This document shows, in pieces, positions 50,801-62,829 of a stretch of 64,000 nt of DNA. The notes beneath the pieces are model-generated. The model saw only the letters and a program-made list of their open reading frames with translations. It did no database searches and had not been told where the DNA came from. The position numbers and the translations under genes are program-made. This DNA is from Thunnus maccoyii (Eukaryota > Chordata > Actinopteri > Scombriformes > Scombridae). The stretch lies in the NCBI RefSeq assembly GCF_910596095.1, contig NC_056548.1:6969151-7033150 (forward strand). Direction: 5' to 3'. Position 1 is the first letter of the stretch, and each line of letters starts with the position of its first letter.

Positions 50801-53800
50801 CACAGACTGGTGGCTTTGAAACCGGTTACACTGGAGCCAAGATGATACTCTCAAACTGTACACTTAACGTATGGTACAAGCTACTTTCCTGGTATCGTTT
50901 TCATAGTCATCTTGAGATCAATATGTGGCTAATAATTGTATCCTGAGACCAGTGTAATGGCGATATTTGAGGAGGTGGTTATACTGCGAGGAGAGGTGGG
51001 CATATCGGTGATATGGTCACTGCCAATTGAGTGTGCCAAATGTAAGAGTACATTGTAAACTAAATCCAATCAACGTTCTCTGTGGTTTACTTTCAATTGA
51101 ATTATTTCCCAAGGAATGTTCCCAATGCTACAAACCTATCCATGGGTGAGTATTCTAGGTATCTGAATTCATAGCATTAATCATGTGTTGAAAGTGTACC
51201 ATATCATATTAATTACAAACTCTTGGCTGTTCTTGCAGCGGACTATTGTTCTAAACCTTTTTAAGTGTTCATTTATGATGCATATCGGGGAAGAATATGC
51301 GCCTTCAGTTTTCAGTATCAGGAGTTTGTCTTACCTTGCCTCCTGGAAGTGGAGCTATTCTGCTTATTCTCCTTATAAACCAACTGTTTGATCCACAGCG
51401 TTGGAGCAGTTATCTCTGCAATGACAGGAGGACAGAATATAGATCAACAGATTTCACATTCTTAGATGATCTCAAAGTAATTGACCACAGTTTATCTTTA
51501 TTTTCACCTCGTTAGCCAAACTGGATCCACCAGTAGCTGCATATTTCAAACGCAACTTGCACAGCCAAGCGTTGCCCACAAAACCAAAATTAAAATAGCA
51601 TCCAAGGTCCCAGTCTTTCCAATATGTCATGTGGTATTTTTGACATCTAGACTTTTCCATTTGATGTAATGGTGCATTCTTAAGAAATGGCATCTTGGGT
51701 TTGAATGTAAAATCATGACACACTGTAGCTTCAGTGCAAGAACAAAATGTGAATCAAAAGCTTAAAAAAGCACAAAGCAGAAATTTCATGAGCTTCATTT
51801 TTAACCCCTGATTGACTAGGATGACCAGGTGGAGGAGCAGTCATGATGGGAGACTTACCATCACCCTCAGGTGGGACATGAGTCTCCATGGTGGGCGTGG
51901 GCTTGGAGCCATCGTCTGGGTTGAGGGTGAGAAAGAAACGGAAAGAGACTACCATTATTGAGGTTAATACAATCTACTCTCCAGAACTGTTGAATGGTTG
52001 GGATTTGCACATGGCCCGGCCAAGATAGATAGAAAAACAGACAGATAGACAGATAGAATAATAGAAAAACAGAGGACGACCACCTACATGTGGCTCTACA
52101 TCTCTCGCACACACATCAATAAATCAACTTCCCACACTGACATTCTCACACAGGTTGCACATTCACACTCGCACAATCATAAAGTAAGGACCAAAAAGCA
52201 TCCAACCACACACACATACACACACAAACATGCACAGACATACACTCACATGAGAAAACACTCCCCCAATCAGGAATCCCTTTACTCCTGCTCGCATGAG
52301 TGCAGTGCAGGTGTGTAGGATGTGTTGATAGGAACAGAAAGGCCCACCCACTACTAATCCAAACACAGAGGTAAATAGACCTCTGAAGAAACAAAGGAGG
52401 GTGAACTTCATCTTTCTTTACTGTCAAAATAAGACGTTTTGTTGGTTGGGTCAGTCGATGAATTGGTCCATCCAAAACCCCGGTCAAAAGTAAAATCTCA
52501 ATAATTAGCCAGATTAGCCAGATGAAACTTGGTATTGATAATCATGGTCCCCAGAGGATGTTTCCTAATGATTTTGGTGATGCTCTGACTGTTATTGTAG
52601 CACCACTGTCAGGTCAAAATGTCCCCTTGGCCCACACTATAGTCCATGACAAGATATTTGTCCAGAACTAATTACCAGATTTTGATGAAATTCATCATGG
52701 ATAGTTATGCTCTTAAGATAATTAACCATAATATTTTTGGTTGACCCTCTGATCTTTCCTCTAGTGCCATTAGCCCAAATTTCCATTTGAACAGTAGAAA
52801 TATCATATTTAATGGGAAGAATCCTTCTCTCAGGTGGATACATGTTTTTGTATTTAACAATCCCACGGCTTTATCTCCTGCATCATCCTCAGGAGAGTGT
52901 GTTACTGTAGCACACACAGCACTGGATGAATAACAGCTCCTGGCTCTGAAAATAAGCACTAACAAGCATTTTTCTGGTACCTTTTATACAGTATTGATTT
53001 GTTTTATTTGGCTACATGCTAACTATACAACACGTCACTGTATCACCATATTCATGAATATTCATCACCATCAAACTCTTTAAAAGTACTCTGTATACAT
53101 GTTATAATTTGGCAACCAAAGAGTTGTTCACCAGATGTTGTGAAGTGAATGATGTGGTCTGAATCTTTTAAAAAAAATATGTGCTACGAGTATCTCACAC
53201 TGTGGTAAAAAAAAATAAACTGGGTACAAAGGAGCTCCCAATAAATAAATGTATTCTCTTTTCTGAGGCAGTGTTTCAATCTGTAAGATCTTCCTGAGGC
53301 CTGACCTCACTCCTTTGTATCCTGCAATGAAAAAATTTTGTCTTGCACCTGAATAATTTTGCCTGGATGTGCACACAGTTGGTCTCTCTTAAAAAACAAA
53401 AAACAAAAAAAACAATCACAGTCAACAGCATATTTTCACTATCCTAGTCTTTCCACTGCTATAATGCTATGTGATGAAGGAAAATGTACTTACATAATTC
53501 AAATATAGTTCCTTGTAATCTTAGACACAATTGGTGACCATTACTATTTTACTGTGTCTGAAATGTGACTATTTCTAGCAGCGTTACTTGTTTGGCACAT
53601 ACTGTATACTATATACAGCAGATTGATACAACTGAATGATTAAAATTAAAACAAAATATTCCGAGCTGAAGGAATCCTTGTCCTGGTCCTGTTTAAGAGA
53701 CTGATAAATTGTAATGGGTCTTATATAATACTGTGAATTTGGCTACCTAGAATACTCACCCATGTGCAGGTTTGTGGCATCTGGAACATTCCTTGGGAAA

Positions 53801-56800
53801 TAATTCAATCAAAAGCAAACCACAAAGAACTTTGATTGGATTTAGTTTACAAATTAAAAAAAGTCCTTAAATCAGATGGTATACTGTATCAGCAAATTGA
53901 ATCTGAATTGATCTGGTCAAACTGTAAATCAGATACAGTGGTTACTGGACTGATCTCAGACCAGTGCATACCTGGGTCAAGCTTTAGTCATAAACATATG
54001 TCAGCATTTATTTGCAACCTACTGCAGATTTGTACGGCAGCATATTGCTACCACGCCATAAAAAGAAAAATGGATCAATATCACATTATAACATGAGAAG
54101 TTTATTGTTATAACAAAATGTTATAACAAAAACCTTATAACAAGATATTTTCACGTTATTACAACTACAAACTTATAACGCTAAAACAAGAAACATTTCT
54201 TGTTATAACAATATACTATTTAGGTTATGACAAGATAAGTTGGTCTTGGGCGGAGGTGGACTCCCCGTGATGTACTCCAGTTATGAACTGGCAATTGGCC
54301 TTTTGCAGTGAAACTACAAGACGGCTTGATCCTACACTTTCTCCATCTATTATGGCCTCTTACACATGAAATGGTCTGCTTTTTTGTGCTGGTATGTGGA
54401 GAGGGGTAAACATCGTGCCCTCTATCTCATGTGTTAATTTTCTTCCAGCTGTTAGTACATAGAAGTGTGGCTCAATCTCCGGTTAAAACATGCTGTGGCC
54501 AGTTCATCCTGCTGTAAAGGCTATGGAGAGAGATCTGTCTTTGCGTACACCCTGGTTAAGTGCATTTAAAAGGAGTCAGAAGACAGCAAGTCTGTCATGC
54601 GCTCCTTGGCGTGTGTGTTAGTGCTTGTGGACTCTGGTGGCTCTTCCAACTTCAGCTGAATAATAATGCCCCTCCAAATTATCGATGAGAAATGACGCTA
54701 CCTCCAGAGGGTCGGACTCATTCATCCTTCTTTACAGCCCCATGCATTTTAAAATCCTTCTTAGCGTACGTATACTTATCATAATATCATCCACTGTGCT
54801 CAGTAACAGCAGAATCTTGTCATGTCTCAAACCAACAACTTAAAACCATCTGTGTAAATGAGCCGTATTCCTCAATTTATCCATTCTCTGCACGTTTCCT
54901 CATTCAAACGTGATTCACGTTATAACAATAAACAAAGGTTCTTGTTAGAACATGATAAGTTTGTATGTCTTAATAATGTGAAAAACATCTTGTTATAACA
55001 ATAAACTTTTCACATTCTAACGTGATATCAATCCATTTTTCTTTTTCTGGCCTGGCAGCAATATGCTGCCGTAGATTCGCTACAAGTCCACTATAATAAC
55101 TTATTTTAGATTTTCTGAAATTTCCCATGTAAAACACACTGATGATGTATGCAGAGCATGTTAAAACAAATTCTGTAACTTACAGTATTTGTCAATTACC
55201 ATTTGACCCAGGTCTTGACTGTGATCTACAAACTGTGAGGAAAAAAACAATTATTGCAAACATCAACAGCAAATCTTCCCTCGACTATCACCTGTACACT
55301 CTCCCAGTCCCCCACAGCAACTCTACTGTAACCCCCTCGGAGCTGGGAAACAACAAAAGCACTTTACAAGAGAAAAAATCCGGAGAGGCTGCCCATCTTT
55401 CTTCTCAGTGAGATTTCTGAGGCAGAGCAGCTGTTTGTCTGATAATGCAGGCTGATCCAGGCCAAAATCCTTGCATGAGGTTTACTTTATTTTTTCTTTG
55501 ATTTAATTACTTTGAAGAAACTGGAGGAAAAACATAGACCCACAGTAGGATTTTTTCTTCATCTGCTCAAGTGATTATACATGTTAAATTGTAAAAAATA
55601 GCGGAATTAGAACAAAACAGGTCCAGTTCTTTTGTGTCTCTCATTCAGTATGCAGTGCTGTTATACTGTTGTATCTATATCTAAGGCATGCTCATGTACA
55701 GAGCTCAGCATCATGCCAACATGCAGAAAAAAACAGATAGTTTTAAAATGTACCCTTTTACTGTAGAAATAGTTTTCATCCAAATCCTCCTCTTACAATC
55801 CGAACTCGTGTACCTTTCTGCTCTGCACAAATATGGACTTTGCACAGATCAGATGGCACAAAACCAGGTCAAAGCACATTTTGACCACATTCTCATACAA
55901 ACAGAAACACACATGAACAGAACACACACACGCATGCACACACAACATACAGCAGATCTCAACTCACCTTTTCTACCAGAGTTCGGTGGCCCAGGTGGTT
56001 TATCGGTTACTGACCCTGCGGTGAAGAAGAAGGGGAAAAAAAACCATGTACAAAGCAAAGACTAGACAGCAAGAACTCTTGGGGAACATTTAAAGAGTTT
56101 AAATCTTGTTTATTCATTTTAGAAACAAAAAAAATACTGGAAATTTACTGTAAATAAATTATTTTGAGTGTTTGAGTCACTTAATAACTAATTTTCATGG
56201 CTATCTTTTGGTTTAGAATGAAGATTGATTGTTCCAACTAAACAAAAGCCACAAGCCAACAGCAAAACAACACTCCCATGGATTACCCAACCCACTGACA
56301 TCTTGAGTTAGATGCTGAGGTTTATCAAAGTCTGATGAGTACATTCTGTTAGTACTTGATAGTAGGAACACATTGGAACACGAGGCTTGTTTCATTATCT
56401 TATCACTGACTAATGCAAACCTGAAGTGATCTGCACCATCTGTGTGAAATTATTATGAGAGAAATCAACTTGTACATTTCCAAATATCATTTTTGTTTGG
56501 TGCATGCAGGTAGCTGGGATCATGCATGGATGCATGGAGGGAAAGAGCAAAATTAGACAGTGTAACCAATTAGAATACAAGGGCAAAAGGTGGAAGTTTG
56601 AATGCAACTAGAAGGAAATTTACTACCTGACAATCCACTTGTCCCAGCATGAGTTCCCATAAATTCACGGAAGTTTCCTGCAAATGTATGCGAGATGATT
56701 GATTTGTGTCATAGTGTCTGAGCATGTCAGTAAAGGTCATTTGTTGTCATCTGAGAGGGAAGGGAAGAGTTGGGTATGTACGACTGTAGCAGCTGTATTG

Positions 56801-59800
56801 TGCCCAGATTCTGGTTGCGGTGTCATAAATACCTTTGCAAGAAACAATGAAAATATCGGATCTTATGCAGGACAGAAAGGAGACAGGTAGAGGTTGTGTT
56901 GCTTGTGCTGTAAACTACATTTCAGTATTTCATAAGAGTTTATTTAGACCTGTGCAACTGAGAAGATTTCATCCTCTGAGTGCAGGTAGAGTCTAAGAAA
57001 AAAACCCAGTTGTAAAAGTTCAGAGGTCGCACACTAGATCTCCAGAGGTTATTTTATATTTCTACATGAGAGAGGAGTGTTTTGGAGCAAACAGCTTGAT
57101 TCTGCTCTTGATGATTCAACTTGAAGAAGTGTGATTTTAAGGGTCTTAAAATCAAATAAATGAATTACAGTGAGATCTGAGGCATCAGTGGATTCACTCA
57201 CAGAGGCAAAGTAATTCCACACAGAGCTTTTACATGATTCAAGTCTGGTGAATTTTGACAAACAAATGGTGCTGACCAATTGTAAACCATCTTAACAGTG
57301 GTGACCTTTGAGGGATTAGAGATATATACAGGGGACCTAAAGGTTAGAATTGTGGGTTTATGACCAGAGAGTTCACCAGTTCAGTCCTTGGACCAGCAGT
57401 ATAAATCTTGGTGGGAAAGTGAAAGCTTGCCCCTCTCTCATTACCGCCACTCCATCTTCCAGGTGTGAATGTCAGTAACTGTGTGAGTGTGAGCAGGACC
57501 CAAAACAACAGTTTTACATTTTTAAGATTCTTCTTTCAATGTTTTGAAAAATCCGTCAACATAAGCCTCAAGCCTGGAAGTTGTTTTCCCCAGAAACTGT
57601 TGTTTGCTCCAAAAAAACATTCTTTTGCAGAAATGAGAATAAATTGATATCTGAGCTTCTACCACATCTCAGTATGTTTTGCTGAAATGGCAAAGCTATG
57701 ATTTTCTGGTATGAATGGACAGTAACCATTCTTCATTGGTGAACTTTAAAGATTCTGTCTGAGGGACTAAGAAACAGCAGGTGCTGAGGGCAGCCATACA
57801 GGTGATTAGTTGCACAAGTGGGAAAAGCAGGAAAAAGAGAGGGAAAGACTGAGGCAGAGAGAGAGAGAGAGAAAGAAAGTGAGAGGGGGAGAGACACAGA
57901 GAGAGCGGGAAGCCTCTGGCGGTCTGCGGAGCAGCTTCAGAGGGGCATGCGACCACTCTCACCACACTCTCCACACAAAATTTGCACCATATGCTCTAGT
58001 GGCTGTGCAATCCAATTCTGGCAAAGACCCCTGTGTATTATCTTCTGAGGGAAAATGTTGGTGATTATCATAAAGTGTTCCCATCCAGGATGAGTTTGCT
58101 GAACCCTGCTCTCTCTCCTCCGGCCTGCTGACAGCAGTTAGACGAGGGGAGGAGGGGCGGGAGGGCTGAGAGGCCCCTGGATGTATGGCCATTAGCCTTC
58201 TCATTGACCTTGCACCTGCTATACTCCACATGACATGTAATACACATGTGCTCTTATGCTGTTCAGACAGACTCTCTTTGACTGTAATCCAAAGGTGTTC
58301 ACTCTGTATCCCTCATCAGCACAGTCAGTCTTCCTGAAAGTCATTTTATTTCAGATAGAGGGTTAATTTACTGAAAAATTTTCTCAATTTTAATTAAATT
58401 TTGACTGTGCTGTTCAGTATACTAATATGATAACGCATCTAGTCTCAACTATTTCTTTGAGAAGGAACTGAACAATAGCAAATGGTTTCCAGTTGTTTTT
58501 TGAATCCTGAAAAAAGTCCAAAATACTAAAGTGTCTGAAAGATAATTCTCCCTAACCCCAGTGACTTGGCTTTTAAACACTCTTGGCTCCAAGACCCTAA
58601 AATTCAGCCACCATTGAAGTTTTTACAGACTTGCTACGTTGCTTCTCCATCCTCCTAAAGAATTTCCAGGAAATATCCAACCCTTCTACCAGATCTTAGT
58701 AATAGTAAGACAACCTGTTAGATATTGCTCTCGAGAAGAGATGCTGTGGTTGCACAAATACCTGAGACTGTCACAACTAATGAGCACAGTTCTAAGGCAT
58801 AACCGATGCAGGCCGTGTTGGCAGCAACATATATAGGCAGCCTTGTATGGGCCAAATGTTTTAAGATGATTTTGAGTAACCCTGAACTTTTCATCCACAG
58901 GCTGCCACGCTGTTTGCCCCCCAGTACCTGAACACACCGGGGTCCTGTTGTGCACAGAGGAGCCACTCACTGGCTTGCCGTCACTGGTGACACACCAGCA
59001 GTAACCTGTCAGAGTATGGCACTGCACCTGCAGAGGCAAGACAGATACAAAAAGGTAAAACACACCGAAAATTACAACAGCATCATCTATAAATGATTTG
59101 GTTGTTTTATTTGAGTGTAAATACATCATACGGTGTAGAGTATAATCAAAGATTTATGTCAGTGAAGTGAAACTAATCCCTTGGACAATGTGAAGGGATA
59201 AATCACAAGAGAGGGAGTGAAAGTAAGAGCAAGATGAAAAGTGACAGATTTGATATGGAAAGCCATGGATGATCTAACACAGACCTGTGCAAACGTCCCA
59301 TCCTCATTGCATTCTGGGATAAACATGGACTCCTGAGGTCTCCTGGCTTGTTCCAAAGCCTGGTTCCTCTCAACACGACACTTGGACTGACCTGCATCTG
59401 TAACGTATTGACAGGAGAGTCTGGTCTCGTATACTGTATACAAATCTCCAGCACTACTGTTTTGTTTTTTTTTTGCTGAAGACACGTGTTCTTTGTCAAC
59501 AAGATCCTGTTCACACCTGGGAGCTGCCCAGTACACTTTCACATAATTTACTACTGTTGGCCATTGAGCTGCCCTGCACAAGAGCACATTTTTGATAGTT
59601 GTACAGTGAGGAAACTGCATTACATATTTTCTCCATTTTTTTCCCTTGTGACAGCTTTGAGCCATTTTTCCAACCTTTATGCTCCCACTGCTATTTTTGT
59701 TGCTAATAACAAGCAGCCTGTAACATGTTTAACCTGCTGCTCTCTACACTAAAAAGCCTCTCCATTGAAAACATTTCACAATGAAGATACAACAAACACA

Positions 59801-62561
59801 GACAAGTCAGAGACCTTTTATGACACCGCTCCAAAATGCTAAAACAACACATTCCTCAACAAATTACATTTCCAGTGACCATTAGCAGTACCAGACTTCA
59901 GCTATAAGCATCACATTGTACAGTAAGTGCTGGGAAGTGTGTCTTGTACTGTTCATTGATATTTTTGAAATGTCAGTGGAAACTAAGCTTGTGTTCCTGC
60001 AGCTCTGATGAGCCAGACCTGGTCTCAGGAGACAGAGATGGAAGCAGCTAAAAGGTCAGAGAATAAAGTGGGCTTCACACCAGCTGGTCGTTGGTACAAA
60101 TTCCCAACAGCAACTACTGTTTTTATTGCTCTCGCAGCTCCTGAGGAGTTGAGCTTCATGTTCAACTGTTCCTGTGTACACATTTACACCAGTGAGCTGA
60201 CCAGTGTGACCGCAGTCCTCCACTCTTGGAAAAACATTCTCCTTGGATAAATAAAAGTTTAAAACAGTCGTCTCCGGACCTGAGAGGAGACAGACATGTT
60301 GTCTCCTCCAGAGCGGAGGACGGACAGAGCCAGACTAGGGTGATGATGTCACCGAGAGGGATAGACATGGTTACATGTATTCATAAACCTGGACTTAGAG
60401 TATATTTAGTCTTACTTTAGAAAAAAAGGCTCATTTAGTGTTGTAGTGTTCGTTTCTTGAGGAGACAAAGCAGTGACAGTTCAGTGTCCTACTGAAGACT
60501 CTGACTACTCATTTAAATAACTCTGATTTATGGAAATGTAAAAACAACTTCATGATCAGAAGCATTAAACATTAAATCTTCCCTTGTGCATGTTTTAGTT
60601 GTTAGACAAGGCAGAAATATATGCACATCCAGAGGTTTGTCTCTTTAATTTATTTTATTTTAAATGTATATCCATCATTTGAAGAAGTTAGATTAATTGC
60701 AAAACACATAGTAACTAACCTGACTGAAAAAAACATCACTTATGTGGACTTCATGGTCTCTATTTTAGAGATTCTGAATGTTGAGATGGTTCATGATGTG
60801 TTAACTCTACACATGTTTTTTGATTCCATCTAATGTAAATAATGAATAAACAGATCTGCCTGCTGTAATAGCACATACCTACGCCTCTGTTATTGTTTGT
60901 AGTTGTTTGTTATACCTGTTAGCAATTTATAAGTCTTGTAGTCAAATTTATCTGTTGTGTTTAATCTCAATCTCACGCACACCTCAAGAAGCCTTTGCCA
61001 GGCTTTGACATTGTAAACAAAGATCGGTTCATGAACTGCCTGCTTAAATAAAGCAGCAGTTTCATTACAACAAAACAGGCCTGCCGCATCTGTAAAGACT
61101 GTGCAAGCTTTGCCCAGCTTTCCTTTCCTTGGCACACCACTGATATTATGAAACAAAACCACATATTACCATACAAAGGGAACAAAATTCACTCCAAAAA
61201 TGGATTTGGTTGGGACTGCTGCTTTCCTAATGGACAGGGGAGGAGGGGGGGGGACTGAAAAATGGGGGAAAATGCCAAGTTCCAACCTTGACTCTAGACC
61301 TATCAATCTTTGCTGTTGTTGAGTGGCTGGCATCCAGAGACTGAGGAAGTGTGTGATCCTGGTCTGTAAGAACTTACACGCCTACAGAGAGGCGGAAAAT
61401 GAAAGACATCTTCTCATTCAGTTCCACTTTTCTGGTGTTCACTTTGAAACCAAGCTGCAACATCTTAAAACATGCTCTTTGAATCTTAACTTAATGACTG
61501 TTTTCTCTTGCTTTTGTAAGTTTACAACGTATAGTCAGTTAGATAGTTAGGTTACAATTAGGTGCATAATCATTTAAGCATCTTAGGTGAAAATTAAGTT
61601 CTGGCTTCACAGCTTGGCCACAGAGAACAATCTCTCCACTCAAAATGTGCTAACACTACCACATGAACTCATCTCCTCATAATCACCCATTGTTTGCAGG
61701 ACCATTGTTTATAGTGTGTGAGGTTTCTCGGTGTTTACCTTTTAGCTCCAAGTCTCTCCCCTCAGATGGGGAAGTTGTAGCTACTGGCGACTGATCGATT
61801 CTCACCCAGTTTTTACCTGAAAGCCAAAAAGTCATAAGCAGCCCTAAGTAGTCTCAAAGGCAGAGTCATGTAATAGTAAAGACATAATAGAGATTTAGGC
61901 AATTAACTACAATTTATGTGTATACCTTCCATTACTGTCAGCAATTTTACTATATCAAGTATACCATACTTTTTTAGGCTGATGTCCTACAGTACCTTGC
62001 CAGCAGTTTTAAGAATACTTCATATTGTTGTTTAGATTTAAAGTTTAAACTAGCTAATGCATCAAAGTTTTCCTTTTTTCTCTTAGAGTCATGTTGTCTC
62101 ACAGTAATGCAGTTGTGAGCACAGACTGAAAAAACCCTTTGTTGGTGCATTCAAGGAAACTCTAATGTCTAAGACTTCTGCGGTCAGCTGCCATCAAGCA
62201 TTGTACTCAAGAGGTATGTTGTGTGGAAGTAAGACAAACAAGTACTTATACTATGAAAAGGCTAATGTGAATATCATAAGAGGCAGCTTAATTTCAAATG
62301 TGACTTTCCTTGAATGTTCCCAGAGAGATTACTCATTGCGAACAAGTTTCAAGTCTCCATGAGTTGATCATCTGAGCGCACTGGCACAGTCTCACCTCGA
62401 CACCGGCCACGGTGCGCCTGTGTCAGTGTCTTATCTTTGCAGCGTGCCCTCTGCAGTTCACAGCCGGACTCATAGTTTCGCCCGTCCGAGCCGCACACTG
62501 GCTTTCCCTGCGTCCGAGGGCAGATGACCCCACAGTGACTGTCTCTGTCTCCAATCAGCCA
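35755..62561 (-). CDS. smoc1: SMOC1, SPARC-related modular calcium-binding protein 1 (5' partial)
   Basis: Secreted matricellular glycoprotein of basement membranes that modulates BMP signalling and eye and limb development in other vertebrates. Exons read on the minus strand: Kazal 62396-62561; Tg1 59285-59397 and 58928-59027; linkers 55968-56015 and 51859-51915; Tg2 42531-42723; 40720-40802; 37791-37896; EF-hands 36899-37143; tail 35755-35822. Phases agree throughout, giving 392 aa from the Kazal exon to the stop. GSVTDKP, DDGSKPTPTMET, DPFQGRDL and CDLNKDRAISLQELKG match SMOC1 better than SMOC2. The signal-peptide exon is outside the window. The second linker segment of mammals (near APTLW) was not found; exons 51859-51915 and 42531-42723 join in frame without it. 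Confidence 0.93.
36899..37143 (-). CDS. smoc1: SMOC1 EF-hand exon
   Basis: Encodes EPDPSHTLEERVVHWYF, a first EF loop DNNGSHDINKKE and a second canonical loop DLNKDRAISLQE, then GCLGVSKE. Both 12-residue loops keep Asp at 1 and Glu at 12. Acceptor TTACCAG, donor GTAAGA. Confidence 0.95.
37791..37896 (-). CDS. smoc1: SMOC1 exon at the start of the extracellular calcium-binding domain
   Basis: Encodes GCPEGKKVEFITSLLDALT and DMVQAIN..PSGGGR. Acceptor GTGTCAG, donor GTAAGC, phase 1 to 2. Confidence 0.92.
39783..39806. repeat. (CTAT)n microsatellite
   Basis: About six ATCT units in the intron following the exon at 40720-40802. It stands at the end of an AT-rich stretch that could be a retroelement tail. 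Confidence 0.8.
40720..40802 (-). CDS. smoc1: SMOC1 post-Tg2 exon
   Basis: Encodes YQTPECDGAARSR with the last Tg2 Cys, then DTEDPFQGRDLT. Acceptor TAACAG, donor GTTTCC, ends phase 1. Confidence 0.9.
42531..42723 (-). CDS. smoc1: SMOC1 thyroglobulin type-1 domain 2
   Basis: Encodes SCDQERQSALDEA, GGLYKPVQCHQSTGYCWCV and GRPIPGTSTR. Acceptor TTTTAG, donor GTAATA, ends phase 2. Confidence 0.94.
43780..44720 (+). repeat. Dispersed repeat, copy 2, split by a LINE tail
   Basis: Same family as 28380-28830. The left part (to about 44059) and right part (from about 44514) are separated by an L2-like 3' tail. It lies in the SMOC1 intron between the exons at 51859 and 42723. No coding frame. Confidence 0.65.
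44060..44513 (+). mobile_element. L2-like LINE 3' tail with 6-bp target duplication
   Basis: Carries the last ORF2 residues (TPIRSLRSLDGGFLIVPRIRS), then a 3' UTR with a TG run. It ends in the hairpin-like GAGCACATTGAATTTCC...GGAATGTGCTC followed by TGTAAATAAAGC. CCAAAG flanks both ends (44054-44059 and 44508-44513). It is a 5'-truncated insertion in the dispersed repeat. Confidence 0.75.
45465..45491. repeat. Poly-A run of 27
   Basis: Pure A homopolymer in the SMOC1 intron. The sequence before it shows no obvious SINE or processed transcript. Confidence 0.95.
46950..47240. repeat. Fragment of a common fish MITE
   Basis: AT-rich block with repeated AAAGTAC/AGTACTT words, ending TACTTAGTTACTCTCCACC, a pattern I recognise from abundant short fish repeats. 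The boundaries are vague. Confidence 0.4.
47721..49800 (-). mobile_element. Tc1-like DNA transposon with intact ends and TA duplications
   Basis: Ends are inverted repeats CACTCATCAGCCACTTTA at 47721 and its reverse (TAAAGTGGCTGGTGAGTG) ending at 49800, each flanked by TA. The minus strand has the transposase N-terminus starting MGKKGDLSVFECG at 49653 with helix-turn-helix words (LSISEAVEILGFS). The rest of the coding region is broken by stops and by an inserted element at about 48148-49036. Non-functional as transposase. Confidence 0.85.
48148..49036. mobile_element. Non-autonomous element nested in the Tc1 copy (piggyBac-like ends)
   Basis: Inverted ends AAGGGGACCTATTATGC and, reversed, AAGGGAACCTATTATGC enclose about 890 bp. 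The flanks CTAA and TGAA could be decayed TTAA duplications, which would suit a piggyBac-type element. No transposase is readable inside. Confidence 0.6.
51859..51915 (-). CDS. smoc1: SMOC1 linker exon 2
   Basis: 19 codons, DDGSKPTPTMETHVPPEGDG, between CAACCCAG and GTAAGT, symmetric phase 1. Confidence 0.9.
54033..55073. mobile_element. MITE with long inverted arms and internal repeats
   Basis: Both ends begin TACGGCAGCATATTGC when read inward, and the arms extend about 80 bp and more (AAAAATGGATCAATATCAC on one side, its inverse on the other). Many TTGTTATAACA words recur inside both arms. GATTTG precedes the left end and GATTCG follows the right end, a likely decayed target duplication. 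Located in the SMOC1 intron between 51915 and 55968. Confidence 0.75.
55968..56015 (-). CDS. smoc1: SMOC1 linker exon 1
   Basis: 16 codons, GSVTDKPPGPPNSGRK, between CACCGCAG and GTGAGT, symmetric phase 1. Confidence 0.88.
58928..59027 (-). CDS. smoc1: SMOC1 thyroglobulin type-1 domain 1, second half
   Basis: Encodes VQCHTLTGYCWCV (the Tg1 CWCV signature) and GKPVSGSSV..TPVCSG. Ends phase 1 at GTACTG. Confidence 0.94.
59285..59397 (-). CDS. smoc1: SMOC1 thyroglobulin type-1 domain 1, first half
   Basis: Encodes (D)AGQSKCRVERNQALEQA and FIPECNEDGTFAQ. Acceptor TTACAG, donor GTCTGT, phase 1 to 0. Confidence 0.93.
61739..61816 (-). CDS. smoc1: Candidate SMOC1 cassette exon (26 codons)
   Basis: Sits between the Kazal and Tg1 exons with a good acceptor (GGCTTTCAG) and donor (AAAAG then GTAAAC). 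It is 78 nt, phase 1 to phase 1, open throughout, and encodes a polar Ser/Thr/Pro-containing insert (IDQSPVATTSPSEGRD). It can be skipped or included without altering frame. I know of no such insert in human SMOC1; existence as an exon is inferred. Confidence 0.5.
62396..62561 (-). CDS. smoc1: SMOC1 Kazal/follistatin-like domain exon
   Basis: Encodes LIGDRDSHCGVICPR, KPVCGSDGRNYESGCEL and RAHRGRC-type closing Cys (HRGRC), the Cys pattern of the SMOC follistatin-like domain. Acceptor TTGCAG, donor GTGAGA, ends phase 1. Confidence 0.93.
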
Positions 62562-62829
62562 CTGCAACAGGAAAAACAGCAACATGTCAGTGTAAAAATG
62601 GTGCAAAACATAAGAAAATTTTACTCATTTCACTTCAGGTTTTACATAACATGACTGATACATTTTAAGATTATTGAATTTATAACTTTTTTTGTTTCAT
62701 TCCTTGATAAATTAGTTTGTTCTTTCTTTCTGGCTCCTTTTCTATCTTTCTTTCTGGTTTCCCTATGTTTGAACAAAGGCTGCATTCAGCTAAACCTGAG
62801 ATTATGCCAAACTAATGTACAAATTGGAC

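Noticed and set aside
57810..58064. Arg/Glu-rich frame
   Set aside because: Produced by a GA-rich simple repeat; no splice sites or homology.
61234..61252. G-run as a possible quadruplex
   Set aside because: Single homopolymer-like run without the spaced tracts needed for a confident call.
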